DNA from: a bacterium
GTDB taxonomy: Bacteria > Spirochaetota > UBA4802 > UBA5550
Direction: 5' to 3'
DNA: 7,575 bases
NCBI GenBank assembly: GCA_024224995.1
Contig: JAAENB010000703.1
Span: forward strand, 1-7,575
Shown here: positions 1 through 4,881 of the stretch, in pieces
How positions within the stretch are numbered: position 1 is the stretch's first letter
How the letters are laid out: each line of letters opens with the position of its first letter
Notes under the pieces: generated by a model
Seen by the model: the letters and a program-made list of their open reading frames with translations, nothing else
Database searches by the model: none
What the model was told of the DNA's origin: nothing
Position numbers and translations under genes: made by a program

Positions 1-2
1 GA

Positions 3-22
3 GGGCACGGCACGCCGTGCCC
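3..22. repeat. GC-rich palindrome (REP-like hairpin)
   Basis: Positions 3-11 pair with 14-22 to give a nearly perfect GC-rich inverted repeat with almost no loop. No T-run follows on either strand, so it is not a simple terminator. It lies outside any supported gene and looks like a short intergenic palindromic repeat; only one copy is present in the window. Confidence 0.5.
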
Positions 23-178
23 CTACACGTACCGAATCCCCTCGCAGGGGCCGCACTCCTTCCCGGAATCTCCATAGCCCTGGCCAGAAACCAGCCAGTA
101 AAGGCGTTGCACTGCAACGTCTCTCAGAACCAAACCCCTGGCCGGAGCATCTTCGGAAACAGACCCCGGTATACTCAC
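23..178 (-). CDS. doubtful small ORF with a CxxC motif
   Basis: A frame on the minus strand stays open from the stop at 209-211 down to a TAG at 23-25. It has no ATG; the first plausible start is GTG at 176-178, giving 51 residues. The C-terminal part reads GYGDSGKECGPCEGIRYV, with a single CxxC pair that could bind a metal or form a disulfide. No clear ribosome binding site precedes the GTG. It lies just downstream of the 222-446 gene in another frame, so it could be a second small gene or chance. I do not recognise the family. Confidence 0.2.
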   Translation of the reverse strand: MSIPGSVSEDAPARGLVLRDVAVQRLYWLVSGQGYGDSGKECGPCEGIRYV

Positions 179-221
179 AGTTTCTGACCTATTTTTCCCA
201 GGAACTCCCTATATTACATCC

Positions 222-446
222 CTATGGGTATAGACTTCCGGACTCTGGTATATACAGCGCCCATTTTCTCTTGTATACTCCGTCCTGGTAGTACTCGTTT
301 ATATTTACTATGCCTTTATCCGGATGGTATAAGCCTAATTTTACTTTGCAGTTCATTACGGCGCTATTCCAGTCGATTGCCGGATCTATTTCTATTTCGA
401 ACGGTTCCCCACCTTTGATGGGGGTGCAGCGGAATTTAGTTATCAT
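222..446 (-). CDS. hypothetical protein, 74 aa
   Basis: I do not recognise this family. The 74-residue product has a balanced composition with many charged and aromatic residues, no signal peptide and no membrane segment. It looks like a small soluble domain, with alternating hydrophobic stretches such as FEIEIDPAIDW and KWALYIPESGS that suggest beta strands. The ATG at 444-446 lacks a convincing ribosome binding site, and repeat copy A begins only 10 bp upstream, at 456. The original upstream region, or even part of the N-terminus, may therefore have been replaced. The reading frame stays open for 16 codons upstream into the repeat. The plus-strand frame opposite (224-418) has a much less protein-like composition. 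Real gene or gene remnant is likely; function unknown. Confidence 0.45.
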   Translation of the reverse strand: MITKFRCTPIKGGEPFEIEIDPAIDWNSAVMNCKVKLGLYHPDKGIVNINEYYQDGVYKRKWALYIPESGSLYP

Positions 447-455
447 GGTGCTAAT

Positions 456-540
456 GTAATAATTGTCGATCCAGGAGGCAAGAAAAAAATTGGCGGGTTA
501 ATTGCTATTTTCGCTGAGAAGTTTATACGGACGTGATAAG
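456..540 (+). repeat. dispersed repeat module, copy A (internally deleted)
   Basis: This 85-bp segment matches 3576-3743 at both ends but lacks 83 bp of its middle. Shared left end: gtaataatt, then ggaggcaagaaaaaaattg. Shared right end: ttaattgctattttcgct, then aagtttatacggacgtga. The deletion joins two ggcgg tracts that in copy B lie about 75 bp apart, as expected for recombination between short direct repeats. On the plus strand the frame reads DPGGKKKIGGLIAIFAEKF and ends at TGA 534-536, so it carries the end of the same decayed gene as copy B. In both places the module lies directly upstream of a minus-strand small gene. Confidence 0.75.
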
Positions 541-568
541 ATAATAAGACTCGCATACACAGGGTTGT

Positions 569-588
569 GCCTGCCGTTTCCGGCAGGC
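569..588. repeat. GC-rich hairpin
   Basis: Positions 569-576 and 581-588 form a perfect 8-bp GC-rich stem with a TTTC loop. No T-run follows on either strand, so a terminator role is not supported. It sits within the gene debris between repeat copy A and the surface-protein fragment. Confidence 0.5.
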
Positions 589-601
589 CGGATCTCCGGG
601 T

Positions 602-742
602 TTATGGGAGATGTTGGTAACTACCACTGGCCGTGTTACCAGTTCCCCCGCTCACGCTGGAATAATAACCGCTTATTGCATTCTGATATCCAACAACAAG
701 CCCTCCATAATCAGATAAATGCTTCCTGGCAACGGGAAGCAT
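602..742 (-). pseudogene. fragment of a YadA/Hep-Hag-like repeat surface protein
   Basis: Read on the minus strand from ATG 740-742 to TAA 602-604, this gives 46 residues. The middle part, YGGLVVGYQNAISGYYSSV followed by SGGTGNTASGSY, has the G-x-x-N-T-A-S-G and S-S-V-S-G-G rhythm of head repeats of trimeric autotransporter-like adhesins and related tail or surface proteins. Such repeats build a left-handed beta roll in proteins of several hundred residues. Here only about two repeats remain, with no signal peptide, no anchor domain and no ribosome binding site. The fragment starts inside a hairpin. I read it as debris of a larger gene, not a working gene; the family assignment rests on motif recognition alone. 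Confidence 0.5.
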
Positions 743-750
743 TCAAACTT
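718..750 (+). terminator. possible intrinsic terminator
   Basis: Stem 718-726 pairs perfectly with 735-743 over 9 bp, with an 8-base loop, and a TTTTTT run follows about six bases later (749-754). This fits a plus-strand intrinsic terminator, but no convincing plus-strand gene ends here, so it may be left over from lost DNA. Confidence 0.35.
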
Positions 751-803
751 TTTTAACAGAATTATTGATACCAGGTATTTTTATACTTTTTTACTCGTCT
801 TTA

Positions 804-841
804 AAAAAAAAGTAGGTACAAATTTGTACCTACTTTTTTTT
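804..841. terminator. perfect palindromic bidirectional terminator
   Basis: Positions 804-841 are a perfect 38-bp palindrome centred between 822 and 823, with core agtaggtaca/tgtacctact and A-run and T-run flanks. The RNA of either strand would form a stem followed by U residues, so it can stop transcription in both directions. It isolates the NHL lipoprotein gene from the debris to its left. Confidence 0.65.
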
Positions 842-866
842 CTTTTTTTTATTTACAGAATATCGT

Positions 867-894
867 TTGATAAAACTACTTAGAACAATATAAA
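867..894 (+). promoter_or_regulatory. candidate sigma70 promoter of the NHL lipoprotein gene
   Basis: TTGATA at 867-872 and TATAAA at 889-894 are separated by 16 bp. It lies about 65 bp before the start codon at 959 and after the palindromic terminator, in AT-rich DNA. It is found by consensus only. Confidence 0.4.
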
Positions 895-958
895 TTTATT
901 ATACCGTCTATGACTTGAGCGCATTGCTTTTGTTCAAAGGGGTCAAGAGGGCATCATT

Positions 959-2077
959 ATGAAAATAAATACAGCTTTATTTATTCGTTTCTTTAGCCAC
1001 ATATTCGCAGCTGGCCTTGTGGTTTTCTTAGTCGCCTGTGGAACCAACGATACCGACGATACTCCACCATTTGCGAGGTTTTTCGCTCCCGACGGGATAA
1101 CGAGTTGGGGTAATGACATCTATGTGTCGGACACCTATAATCATACGATCCGAAAGATATGGTCGAGCACAGGTGAGACAAGAACCATTGCAGGTGAAGC
1201 CGGTTCTCATGGTTCAACCGACGGTATCGGATCAGCCGCGAGGTTTTGTTATCCCCAGGGAATAACGACTGATGGTAGTAACATCTATGTGTCGGACTCC
1301 TCTAATCATACGATCCGAAAGATCGTGATTGAAACTGGTGAGGTAACGACTATTGCGGGTAGAGCCGGTTCTAGCGGTTCAATCGACGGTATCGGATCAG
1401 ACGCGAGGTTTTGTTATCCCCAGGGAATAACGAATGACCGCAGTAACCTCTATGTGTCGGACACCTCTAATAATACGATCCGAAAGATCGTAATTGCTAC
1501 AGGTGAGGTCACAACCATTGCGGGTGAAGCCAATCACATTGGTTCAACCGACGGTATCGGATCAGACGCGAGGTTTGGTTATATCCAGGGGATTGCGATA
1601 ACAAATACCGGTTTTAACCTCTATGTGTCGGACGCCTCTAATCATACGATCCGAAATATATGGTTGCCCACTGGTGAGGTAACGACTATTGCGGGTGAAG
1701 CCGGTTCTAGCGGTTCAACCGACGGTAACGGATCAGACGCTAGGTTTGGTTATCCCCAGGGAATAACGATTGGTGGTATTGACCTCTATGTGTCAGACGC
1801 CTCTAATAGTACGATCCGAAAGATAGATATTGTCACAGGTGAGGTAACGACTATTGCGGGCAAAGCCGGTTCTAACGGTTCAACCGACGGTACCGGATCA
1901 GCCGCTAGGTTTTACCTGCCCCAGGGGATAACGGGTGGCAGTCGTAGCCTCTATGTGTCGGACTCCTCTAATCATACGATCCGAAATATATGGTTGCCCA
2001 CTGGTGAGGTAAAGACTCTTACGGGTAAAGCCGGTTCTAGCGGTTCAACCGACGGTATGGGAGTTTGGTTTAACTGA
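959..2077 (+). CDS. NHL-repeat lipoprotein (possibly shortened at the C-terminus)
   Basis: A 372-residue exported protein. The N-terminus has Lys2, a hydrophobic helix and the lipobox LVAC with Cys27 as the predicted lipidated residue, so it should sit on the membrane facing outwards. From about residue 38 there are six NHL-type repeats of 55-57 residues, each with an LYVSD-type strand (Tyr at 55, 110, 165, 222, 277 and 332), then SNHTIRKI, TGEVTTIAG and GSTDGIGS. Six such repeats are usual for an NHL beta-propeller, which typically binds proteins or other ligands; no enzyme residues are apparent. The start is ATG at 959 with GAGGG seven bases upstream. The sixth repeat ends abruptly (DGMGVWFN, then TGA). 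Beyond the stop the same frame continues with a decayed seventh repeat to TAA at 2165-2167, so the protein may have been longer. The repeats are also alike at DNA level, which favours recombination between them. Confidence 0.85.
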   Translation: MKINTALFIRFFSHIFAAGLVVFLVACGTNDTDDTPPFARFFAPDGITSWGNDIYVSDTYNHTIRKIWSSTGETRTIAGEAGSHGSTDGIGSAARFCYPQGITTDGSNIYVSDSSNHTIRKIVIETGEVTTIAGRAGSSGSIDGIGSDARFCYPQGITNDRSNLYVSDTSNNTIRKIVIATGEVTTIAGEANHIGSTDGIGSDARFGYIQGIAITNTGFNLYVSDASNHTIRNIWLPTGEVTTIAGEAGSSGSTDGNGSDARFGYPQGITIGGIDLYVSDASNSTIRKIDIVTGEVTTIAGKAGSNGSTDGTGSAARFYLPQGITGGSRSLYVSDSSNHTIRNIWLPTGEVKTLTGKAGSSGSTDGMGVWFN

Positions 2078-2167
2078 ATCAGCGATATATCCGGTGTTGT
2101 AGAGCATGAAAACCTTTATGTGCTACAGCATTCCCGTTTTCCGTTTTTAGAGACTTATATTGTATAA
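2078..2167 (+). pseudogene. decayed seventh NHL repeat in frame beyond the stop codon
   Basis: Directly after TGA 2075-2077 the same frame reads ISDISGVVEHENLYVLQHSR and ends at TAA 2165-2167. The distance from the preceding DGMG to LYV is the same 24 codons as from DGTG to LYV in the sixth repeat. This argues for a former continuation of the propeller gene rather than chance. The later residues, which should read like NHTIRKI, no longer match, so decay has gone beyond the stop. Confidence 0.55.
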
Positions 2168-2182
2168 GAACATTAAAAACGG
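2141..2182 (+). promoter_or_regulatory. inverted repeat that can mask the ribosome binding site of the small membrane peptide
   Basis: Positions 2141-2149 (ccgttttta) pair perfectly with 2174-2182 (taaaaacgg). The last two bases of the right arm are the first two G of the GGAGG at 2181-2185. In a transcript starting upstream of 2141, the Shine-Dalgarno would be partly paired. Whether transcripts start upstream is unknown. Confidence 0.35.
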
Positions 2183-2190
2183 AGGAAAAA

Positions 2191-2280
2191 ATGTTGTTCG
2201 AATTAAGTCATGAACTTTCAAATTTCTTTTTAGCAATTGGCTATATTTTAGCATTTATTAGTTATCTGCTAAAAGGGTGA
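2191..2280 (+). CDS. 29-aa single-helix membrane peptide
   Basis: ATG at 2191 is preceded by GGAGG at 2181-2185 with five A as spacer, the strongest ribosome binding site in the window. The 29-residue product starts MLFELSHELSNF. It then has one hydrophobic helix (about residues 12-27: FFLAIGYILAFISYLL) and ends with Lys-Gly. It should insert in the inner membrane. A hairpin follows directly (2289-2312). Length, single helix, strong but maskable ribosome binding site and its own hairpin resemble small type I toxins or small regulatory membrane subunits. No antisense RNA could be recognised and no homologue is known to me. It could also be a harmless remnant, but the translation signals argue for a working gene. 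Confidence 0.55.
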   Translation: MLFELSHELSNFFLAIGYILAFISYLLKG

Positions 2281-2288
2281 ATGGGGTC

Positions 2289-2315
2289 AGCACCGTCTTT
2301 TTAGGCGGTGCTTTC
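2289..2315 (+). terminator. terminator-like hairpin after the 29-aa gene
   Basis: Stem 2289-2295 (agcaccg) pairs with 2306-2312 (cggtgct) around a 10-base loop. Only a short T stretch follows, so termination may be weak. It lies between the convergent 29-aa gene and the minus-strand lipoprotein gene. Confidence 0.45.
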
Positions 2316-2354
2316 CGAAAGATACCAGGGGGGTTTTCAGGGTGTTAGAGGATG

Positions 2355-2768
2355 TTATTTACTATTTAAGTAGTCTGCATGCAAATAAACCTTATCGCTA
2401 AATCTCTTTTTTTTAGAAGAATTATTGAACGCATTTACTTTGCCTTTTCTAATATAGGATTCCAACAACAATAAATCCCAACTTGGCTTGCTGCTATCGT
2501 GTGTTGACATTTTTCGTTCAATCAAGTATAGTTTATCTTTATTACTCCCGATTTCACGGATTACGGTAATCCTTCGATGCTCCTCATCATATACTAACAC
2601 ATAATCACTTGTCGCGACCGGTTCGCTTAGATTCTGTGCGATAAAGCTGTGTGCCCTGCTCCATGCTTGTTCGGACTCTGCTTTATCTACTGCAAGCACT
2701 GTCTTATTATATGAATATGAAATACAGCTGGTTAGCGAACACAAAAGTATTATCAATATAGTTCTCAT
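2355..2768 (-). CDS. small lipoprotein, 137 aa, unknown function
   Basis: The N-terminus MRTILIILLCSLTSC is a short lipoprotein signal peptide with lipobox LTSC, so Cys15 is the predicted lipidated residue. The mature part has the pattern ESEQAWSRAHSFIAQN, then a strand-rich stretch (YVLVYDEEHRRITVIREIG). This recalls small periplasmic lipoproteins in which a W-x-R-A-x-x-F helix precedes a sheet, but I cannot name a family with confidence. The C-terminus is rich in Ser and Lys. The start is ATG at 2766-2768 with GAGGTG five bases upstream on the minus strand. A possible promoter upstream has TTGACA at 2825-2820 and a weak -10 near 2803-2798. It converges with the 29-aa gene and shares no operon. 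Probably a working gene. Confidence 0.75.
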   Translation of the reverse strand: MRTILIILLCSLTSCISYSYNKTVLAVDKAESEQAWSRAHSFIAQNLSEPVATSDYVLVYDEEHRRITVIREIGSNKDKLYLIERKMSTHDSSKPSWDLLLLESYIRKGKVNAFNNSSKKKRFSDKVYLHADYLNSK

Positions 2769-2839
2769 ATTTTCACCTCATTAACTGGATTGTCAAAAAT
2801 CTATAAAAACAGGTAAAGCTGTCAAGCTCTAAAATAGAA

Positions 2840-2932
2840 TCAAGGTTTATACTCTCCCCAGGCTTTGACCAGTCGGAATAACGCTATCGGTCCAAACGGC
2901 GCTTTCCCAAAAAACACCAGACTAAACAAAGT
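2840..2932 (-). pseudogene. C-terminal fragment of an unrecognised small protein
   Basis: On the minus strand, after an in-frame TAA at 2933-2935, the frame reads TLFSLVFFGKAPFGPIALF and goes on to RLVKAWGEYKP with a stop at 2840-2842. Upstream of the TAA the same frame (VWKVTVGEM) lies in the left tRNA-flank repeat. The matching frame in the right repeat reads VWKVTVGEMFALFAMVFFGK without the stop. The two copies thus carry a former short coding region that has decayed differently. No family recognised. Confidence 0.35.
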
Positions 2933-3024
2933 TTACATCTCCCCCACAGTCACCTTCCACACCCAAAAAAAAGGGCACGAAGAAACCCGGCTTTTAACCG
3001 GGTTTCTTTTAAATGGATCGGGAG
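2899..3024. repeat. left direct repeat of the tRNA-Asp 3' flank (att-like)
   Basis: This matches 4757-4881 in the same orientation at an offset of 1857 bp. Positions 2935-3024 differ from 4792-4881 by one base over 90 bp; the outer part is more diverged and has one indel. The match stops exactly after cgggag (3019-3024), which corresponds to the last six bases of the tRNA-Asp gene; the rest of the tRNA is missing here. The repeat also carries a copy of the tRNA terminator. Such duplication of a tRNA 3' end and flank is typical of integration at tRNA genes. Confidence 0.8.
2978..3009. terminator. orphan copy of the tRNA-Asp terminator
   Basis: Stem 2983-2990 (aaacccgg) pairs with 2998-3005 (ccgggttt) around a 7-base loop, identical in the stem to the hairpin behind the tRNA gene. 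It has no tRNA in front of it. On the plus strand a short T-rich tract follows. Confidence 0.6.
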
Positions 3025-3111
3025 CTAGTTGACAATGTCCGAACTTTAAAAGAGGTCGTTTTTGAGCAGTCTGAGAAGGCTCAATGGTGGTATGCCCGAC
3101 AATCTGCTTGA
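3013..3111 (+). CDS. doubtful 32-aa ORF starting inside the left repeat
   Basis: ATG at 3013 lies in the repeat and the frame runs out of it, giving MDRELVDNVRTLKEVVFEQS and then EKAQWWYARQSA before TGA at 3109-3111. The composition is protein-like, but no ribosome binding site precedes the ATG. The codons after the repeat boundary may be the remains of a gene from the inserted element. Not recognised. Confidence 0.2.
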   Translation: MDRELVDNVRTLKEVVFEQSEKAQWWYARQSA

Positions 3112-3182
3112 AAAAGAGTTCTTTTTTCTCATTTTTTTGTAAAAAAACAGCTTTGAATGGCAGATATGGGCTGCTTAACCTA

Positions 3183-3542
3183 CTATGACTTCCCCCGGCG
3201 CTCTTCGTCCATTAGATCCCGCCAGGCCTGCGAGTTCTGGAAATCTTTAATTTCGTTCCGCAAATTCGTTTTTGCCTTTTCAATCGCTTCCTGTACGTAC
3301 ATTTTTTCAACCACACCTCCCTCTGCTCTTGCTTTCCTGAATTTTCCCATCTCAATATGTAATTCCTCTAAGTTCTCTCGAATTTCCTTTACTGCTGCAT
3401 TATACCCAGCACGATATTCAATACAATTCTCTTCATCCTCATAATTTTTTTGATCCATACCATTTAATAATACTCCGATGTAAATGATTTGATCTTCCAT
3501 TCCTTTTTGATAATTTTTGGTATAATAGATTTCATCTTCCAC
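3183..3542 (-). CDS. hypothetical helical protein, 119 aa
   Basis: Start is GTG at 3540-3542, chosen because AAGGGG lies about five bases upstream on the minus strand; the first ATG would cost 14 residues and has no better site. The product is highly charged. It has a likely long helix or coiled coil at residues 48-72 (AAVKEIRENLEELHIEMGKF) and a second at 80-115, and lacks a signal peptide and membrane segments. The N-terminus contains two similar short stretches, MEDEIYY and MEDQIIY. It lies inside the segment bounded by the tRNA-Asp repeats, with repeat copy B just upstream, and shares the direction of the other cargo genes. I recognise no family; a cytoplasmic accessory protein of a mobile element is an inference from context. 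Confidence 0.65.
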   Translation of the reverse strand: MEDEIYYTKNYQKGMEDQIIYIGVLLNGMDQKNYEDEENCIEYRAGYNAAVKEIRENLEELHIEMGKFRKARAEGGVVEKMYVQEAIEKAKTNLRNEIKDFQNSQAWRDLMDEERRGKS

Positions 3543-3575
3543 TTTTTCCCCTTTTACACTATATTTATTATCAAA

Positions 3576-3743
3576 GTAATAATTACCGGTCCCGGAGGCA
3601 AGAAAAAAATTGACAGGGGGGCGGGATAGTGTAGTTTTGTGGGAGGGGTGAAGTCCTGGTAACGCTTGAGGTCATTCTCGGTTACGTCATGCTCGGCGGT
3701 TTAATTGCTATTTTCGCTAAGAAGTTTATACGGACGTGACAAG
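3576..3743 (+). repeat. dispersed repeat module, copy B (long form)
   Basis: This 168-bp module shares both ends with copy A (456-540) and has 83 extra bases in the middle. The left part reads VII-x-x-PGGKKKI in the same frame as copy A; the right part encodes the end of a channel-like protein. As at copy A, a minus-strand gene starts a few dozen bases to the left. Confidence 0.75.
3635..3739 (+). pseudogene. C-terminal remnant of a possible ion-channel (Ion_trans_2-like) gene
   Basis: From the codon after TAG 3632-3634 to TGA 3737-3739 the frame reads FCGRGEVLVTLEVILGYVML and then GGLIAIFAKKFIRT. A hydrophobic helix of this type (LEVILGYxMLGxLIAIFAxKF) at the very C-terminus resembles the last transmembrane helix that follows the selectivity filter in two-helix potassium-channel domains. 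The filter itself and all upstream parts are absent, and the frame to the left is broken. Copy A retains only the last 15 or so residues. The channel assignment is inference from the helix pattern; decay of some membrane protein gene is well supported. Confidence 0.4.
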
Positions 3744-3748
3744 CCCTA

Positions 3749-3907
3749 TCATGGAGTTGCATCTTTTTTGCTAATATATGTTTTTACTCCATATCCGGAT
3801 CCAAATCCACCGGCAAAAATAACAGCTATTTTTAAGATTTCCTTATAAAGATCAACATTTTTTCCAACTAAAAAGATGGTAAGGAAAATAAATAAAGCTA
3901 CAAATAC
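3749..3907 (-). pseudogene. separated membrane part of the DUF2335-like gene
   Basis: Directly after the stop TAA 3908-3910 the same minus-strand frame continues for 52 codons to TGA 3749-3751. It reads VFVALFIFLTIFLVGKNVDL, a second hydrophobic stretch (ILKIAVIFAGGFGSGYGV) and a basic tail. Two membrane helices with a short charged loop are what should follow the N-terminal half encoded by 3908-4219. No start codon or ribosome binding site exists for separate translation, so it is either lost or made only by readthrough. Confidence 0.7.
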
Positions 3908-4219
3908 TTATACATATATTAAATTAAACTTTCTACTCGTTTGAATGCTCTCATAGGCCCGTTCGTCATCTTTTTCTGATATTTCCAGTACTTTTGTTAT
4001 ATGTTCCTCTGTTACTTTATCCATTAAAGGGGAAGGCAATGGACCAGATAATCTTTGCATTGAGAACCCAAATTCTACTTCTTTTCTAATTTCTGGCGGT
4101 AAAGCTTCTAAGAGTTCAGGCTCAAGAATTTCCGAGTTTTCTTCTTTCTTAGAAACCTTTTTTAAAGTTTTCGCAACTTTCTTATTAGAAGTTGTTTTCT
4201 TTTGTTTTGTTTTTGCCAT
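3908..4219 (-). CDS. DUF2335-like protein, truncated before its membrane helices
   Basis: 103 residues from ATG 4217-4219. Residues 1-27 are a Lys-rich tail. Residues 31-50 (ILEPELLEALPPEIRKEVEF) are acidic and helical. Residues 54-66 (MQRLSGPLPSPLM) carry the SGPLPxP signature I associate with DUF2335, a family of small predicted membrane proteins of unknown function often found on mobile DNA. A helix follows (about 71-97). The family normally ends with two transmembrane helices; here TAA at 3908-3910 stops the frame just before them, and the helices follow in the same frame (3749-3907). The intact protein would have about 156 residues. The ribosome binding site is weak (AGGT ten bases upstream). 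It lies 40 bp behind the 95-residue gene and probably shares its transcript. The stop may be a recent mutation; a soluble short form cannot be excluded. Confidence 0.65.
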   Translation of the reverse strand: MAKTKQKKTTSNKKVAKTLKKVSKKEENSEILEPELLEALPPEIRKEVEFGFSMQRLSGPLPSPLMDKVTEEHITKVLEISEKDDERAYESIQTSRKFNLIYV

Positions 4220-4259
4220 TCTTCTACCTACTAAATAAAAATATTATATCATCCAGTCA

Positions 4260-4547
4260 TTAAATTTTTTTTACCCATTCATACATTGCTGATATTAACT
4301 TTTCATTTAATGGCTTTTCTACTTTTTTCTCTAATTCATTTTCAACAAAAATAAGACAAGATTGTTCTATCAATTCTGTAAACTGCTCATCATTAATAAA
4401 TCCATCTTTTTTCAGTTTATTGAGATAACCAATCATTCCTTTCAATCTGTATTTATTTATTTTTGAATAACTAATATTATCCCAAAAACTTTTAGTTTTT
4501 CTTATCTCTTTTTGATTAAAAATTGGAACAACGATACTTTTATCCAT
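4260..4547 (-). CDS. hypothetical helical protein, 95 aa
   Basis: I chose ATG 4545-4547 because GGGG lies six bases upstream; a TTG at 4559 would add four residues but overlaps that site. The product is a soluble, mostly helical protein rich in Lys, Glu and Ile. Residues 36-58 (KGMIGYLNKLKKDGFINDEQ) look like a helix, turn and D-E-Q-F cap. Residues 59-95 form one or two more helices with a single Cys64. It has no signal or membrane segment and I recognise no family. It is the first gene of a likely two-gene unit with the DUF2335-like gene, in DNA clearly richer in AT than def-fmt. This suggests acquisition by transfer. A partner role for the membrane protein is inference from gene order only. 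Confidence 0.6.
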   Translation of the reverse strand: MDKSIVVPIFNQKEIRKTKSFWDNISYSKINKYRLKGMIGYLNKLKKDGFINDEQFTELIEQSCLIFVENELEKKVEKPLNEKLISAMYEWVKKI

Positions 4548-4599
4548 TTTTGACCCCAAAAATTTAAAGAATTCTTCCTTTAAACATTATGTGCAATTT

Positions 4600-4628
4600 A
4601 ATTTAATAAAACATAACTTCAAAGTCAA
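4600..4628 (-). promoter_or_regulatory. candidate promoter of the 95-aa/DUF2335-like unit
   Basis: On the minus strand TTGACT (4628-4623) and TAAATT (4605-4600) are 17 bp apart. The -10 ends about 53 bp before the ATG at 4547. Consensus match only, in very AT-rich DNA where chance matches are common. Confidence 0.4.
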
Positions 4629-4756
4629 GTTTTATTTAGTTAATCTTACTATCGTTTTTTTTAAAATAAAAAAAGTTTGTTACAGCTCTGAGGTCGTGCC
4701 AGAATAGAGTAGCCATCGGCATAAACCACGATACTACAGTACCGCCTGTTTAGACG

Positions 4757-4881
4757 CCACTTTCCAAAAAACACCATTGCAAACAAAGCAAACATCTCCC
4801 CCACAGTCACCTTCCACACCCAAAAAAAAGGGCACGAAAAAACCCGGCTTTTAACCGGGTTTCTTTTAAATGGATCGGGAG
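4757..4881. repeat. right direct repeat of the tRNA-Asp 3' flank (att-like)
   Basis: Partner of 2899-3024. It overlaps the last six bases of the intact tRNA-Asp gene and its terminator. Together the two copies bound about 1.86 kb. On the minus strand its frame reads VWKVTVGEMFALFAMVFFGK, the intact version of a frame interrupted by TAA in the left copy. Confidence 0.8.
4830..4866 (-). terminator. tRNA-Asp terminator
   Basis: On the minus strand the stem AAACCCGG (4862-4855) pairs with CCGGGTTT (4847-4840) around TTAAAAG, and a run of T follows. It starts about 14 bases after the tRNA 3' end, so it is the natural stop of the tRNA transcript. Confidence 0.8.

Noticed and set aside
224..418. 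64-codon plus-strand frame opposite the 222-446 gene
   Set aside because: Leu, Ser and Arg-rich composition without a ribosome binding site; the minus-strand frame is far more protein-like.
502..756. 84-codon plus-strand frame
   Set aside because: It runs across the end of repeat copy A, a GC hairpin, the antisense of the YadA-like fragment and a terminator-like hairpin; no ribosome binding site.
993..1217. Minus-strand frames inside the NHL gene
   Set aside because: Antisense shadow of a clear repeat protein.
1070..2074. CRISPR-like or minisatellite array
   Set aside because: The 165-bp periodicity is the codon-phased NHL repeat of an open gene; no short repeats with unique spacers occur anywhere in the window.
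3157..3444. 95-codon plus-strand frame rich in Ser and Phe
   Set aside because: Antisense of the 119-aa gene, which has a good ribosome binding site.
2075..3910. Stop-codon reassignment or selenocysteine as explanation for the in-frame stops
   Set aside because: Different stop codons are involved (TGA, TAA), def and fmt use normal stops, and no SECIS-like hairpin was seen; decay is simpler.
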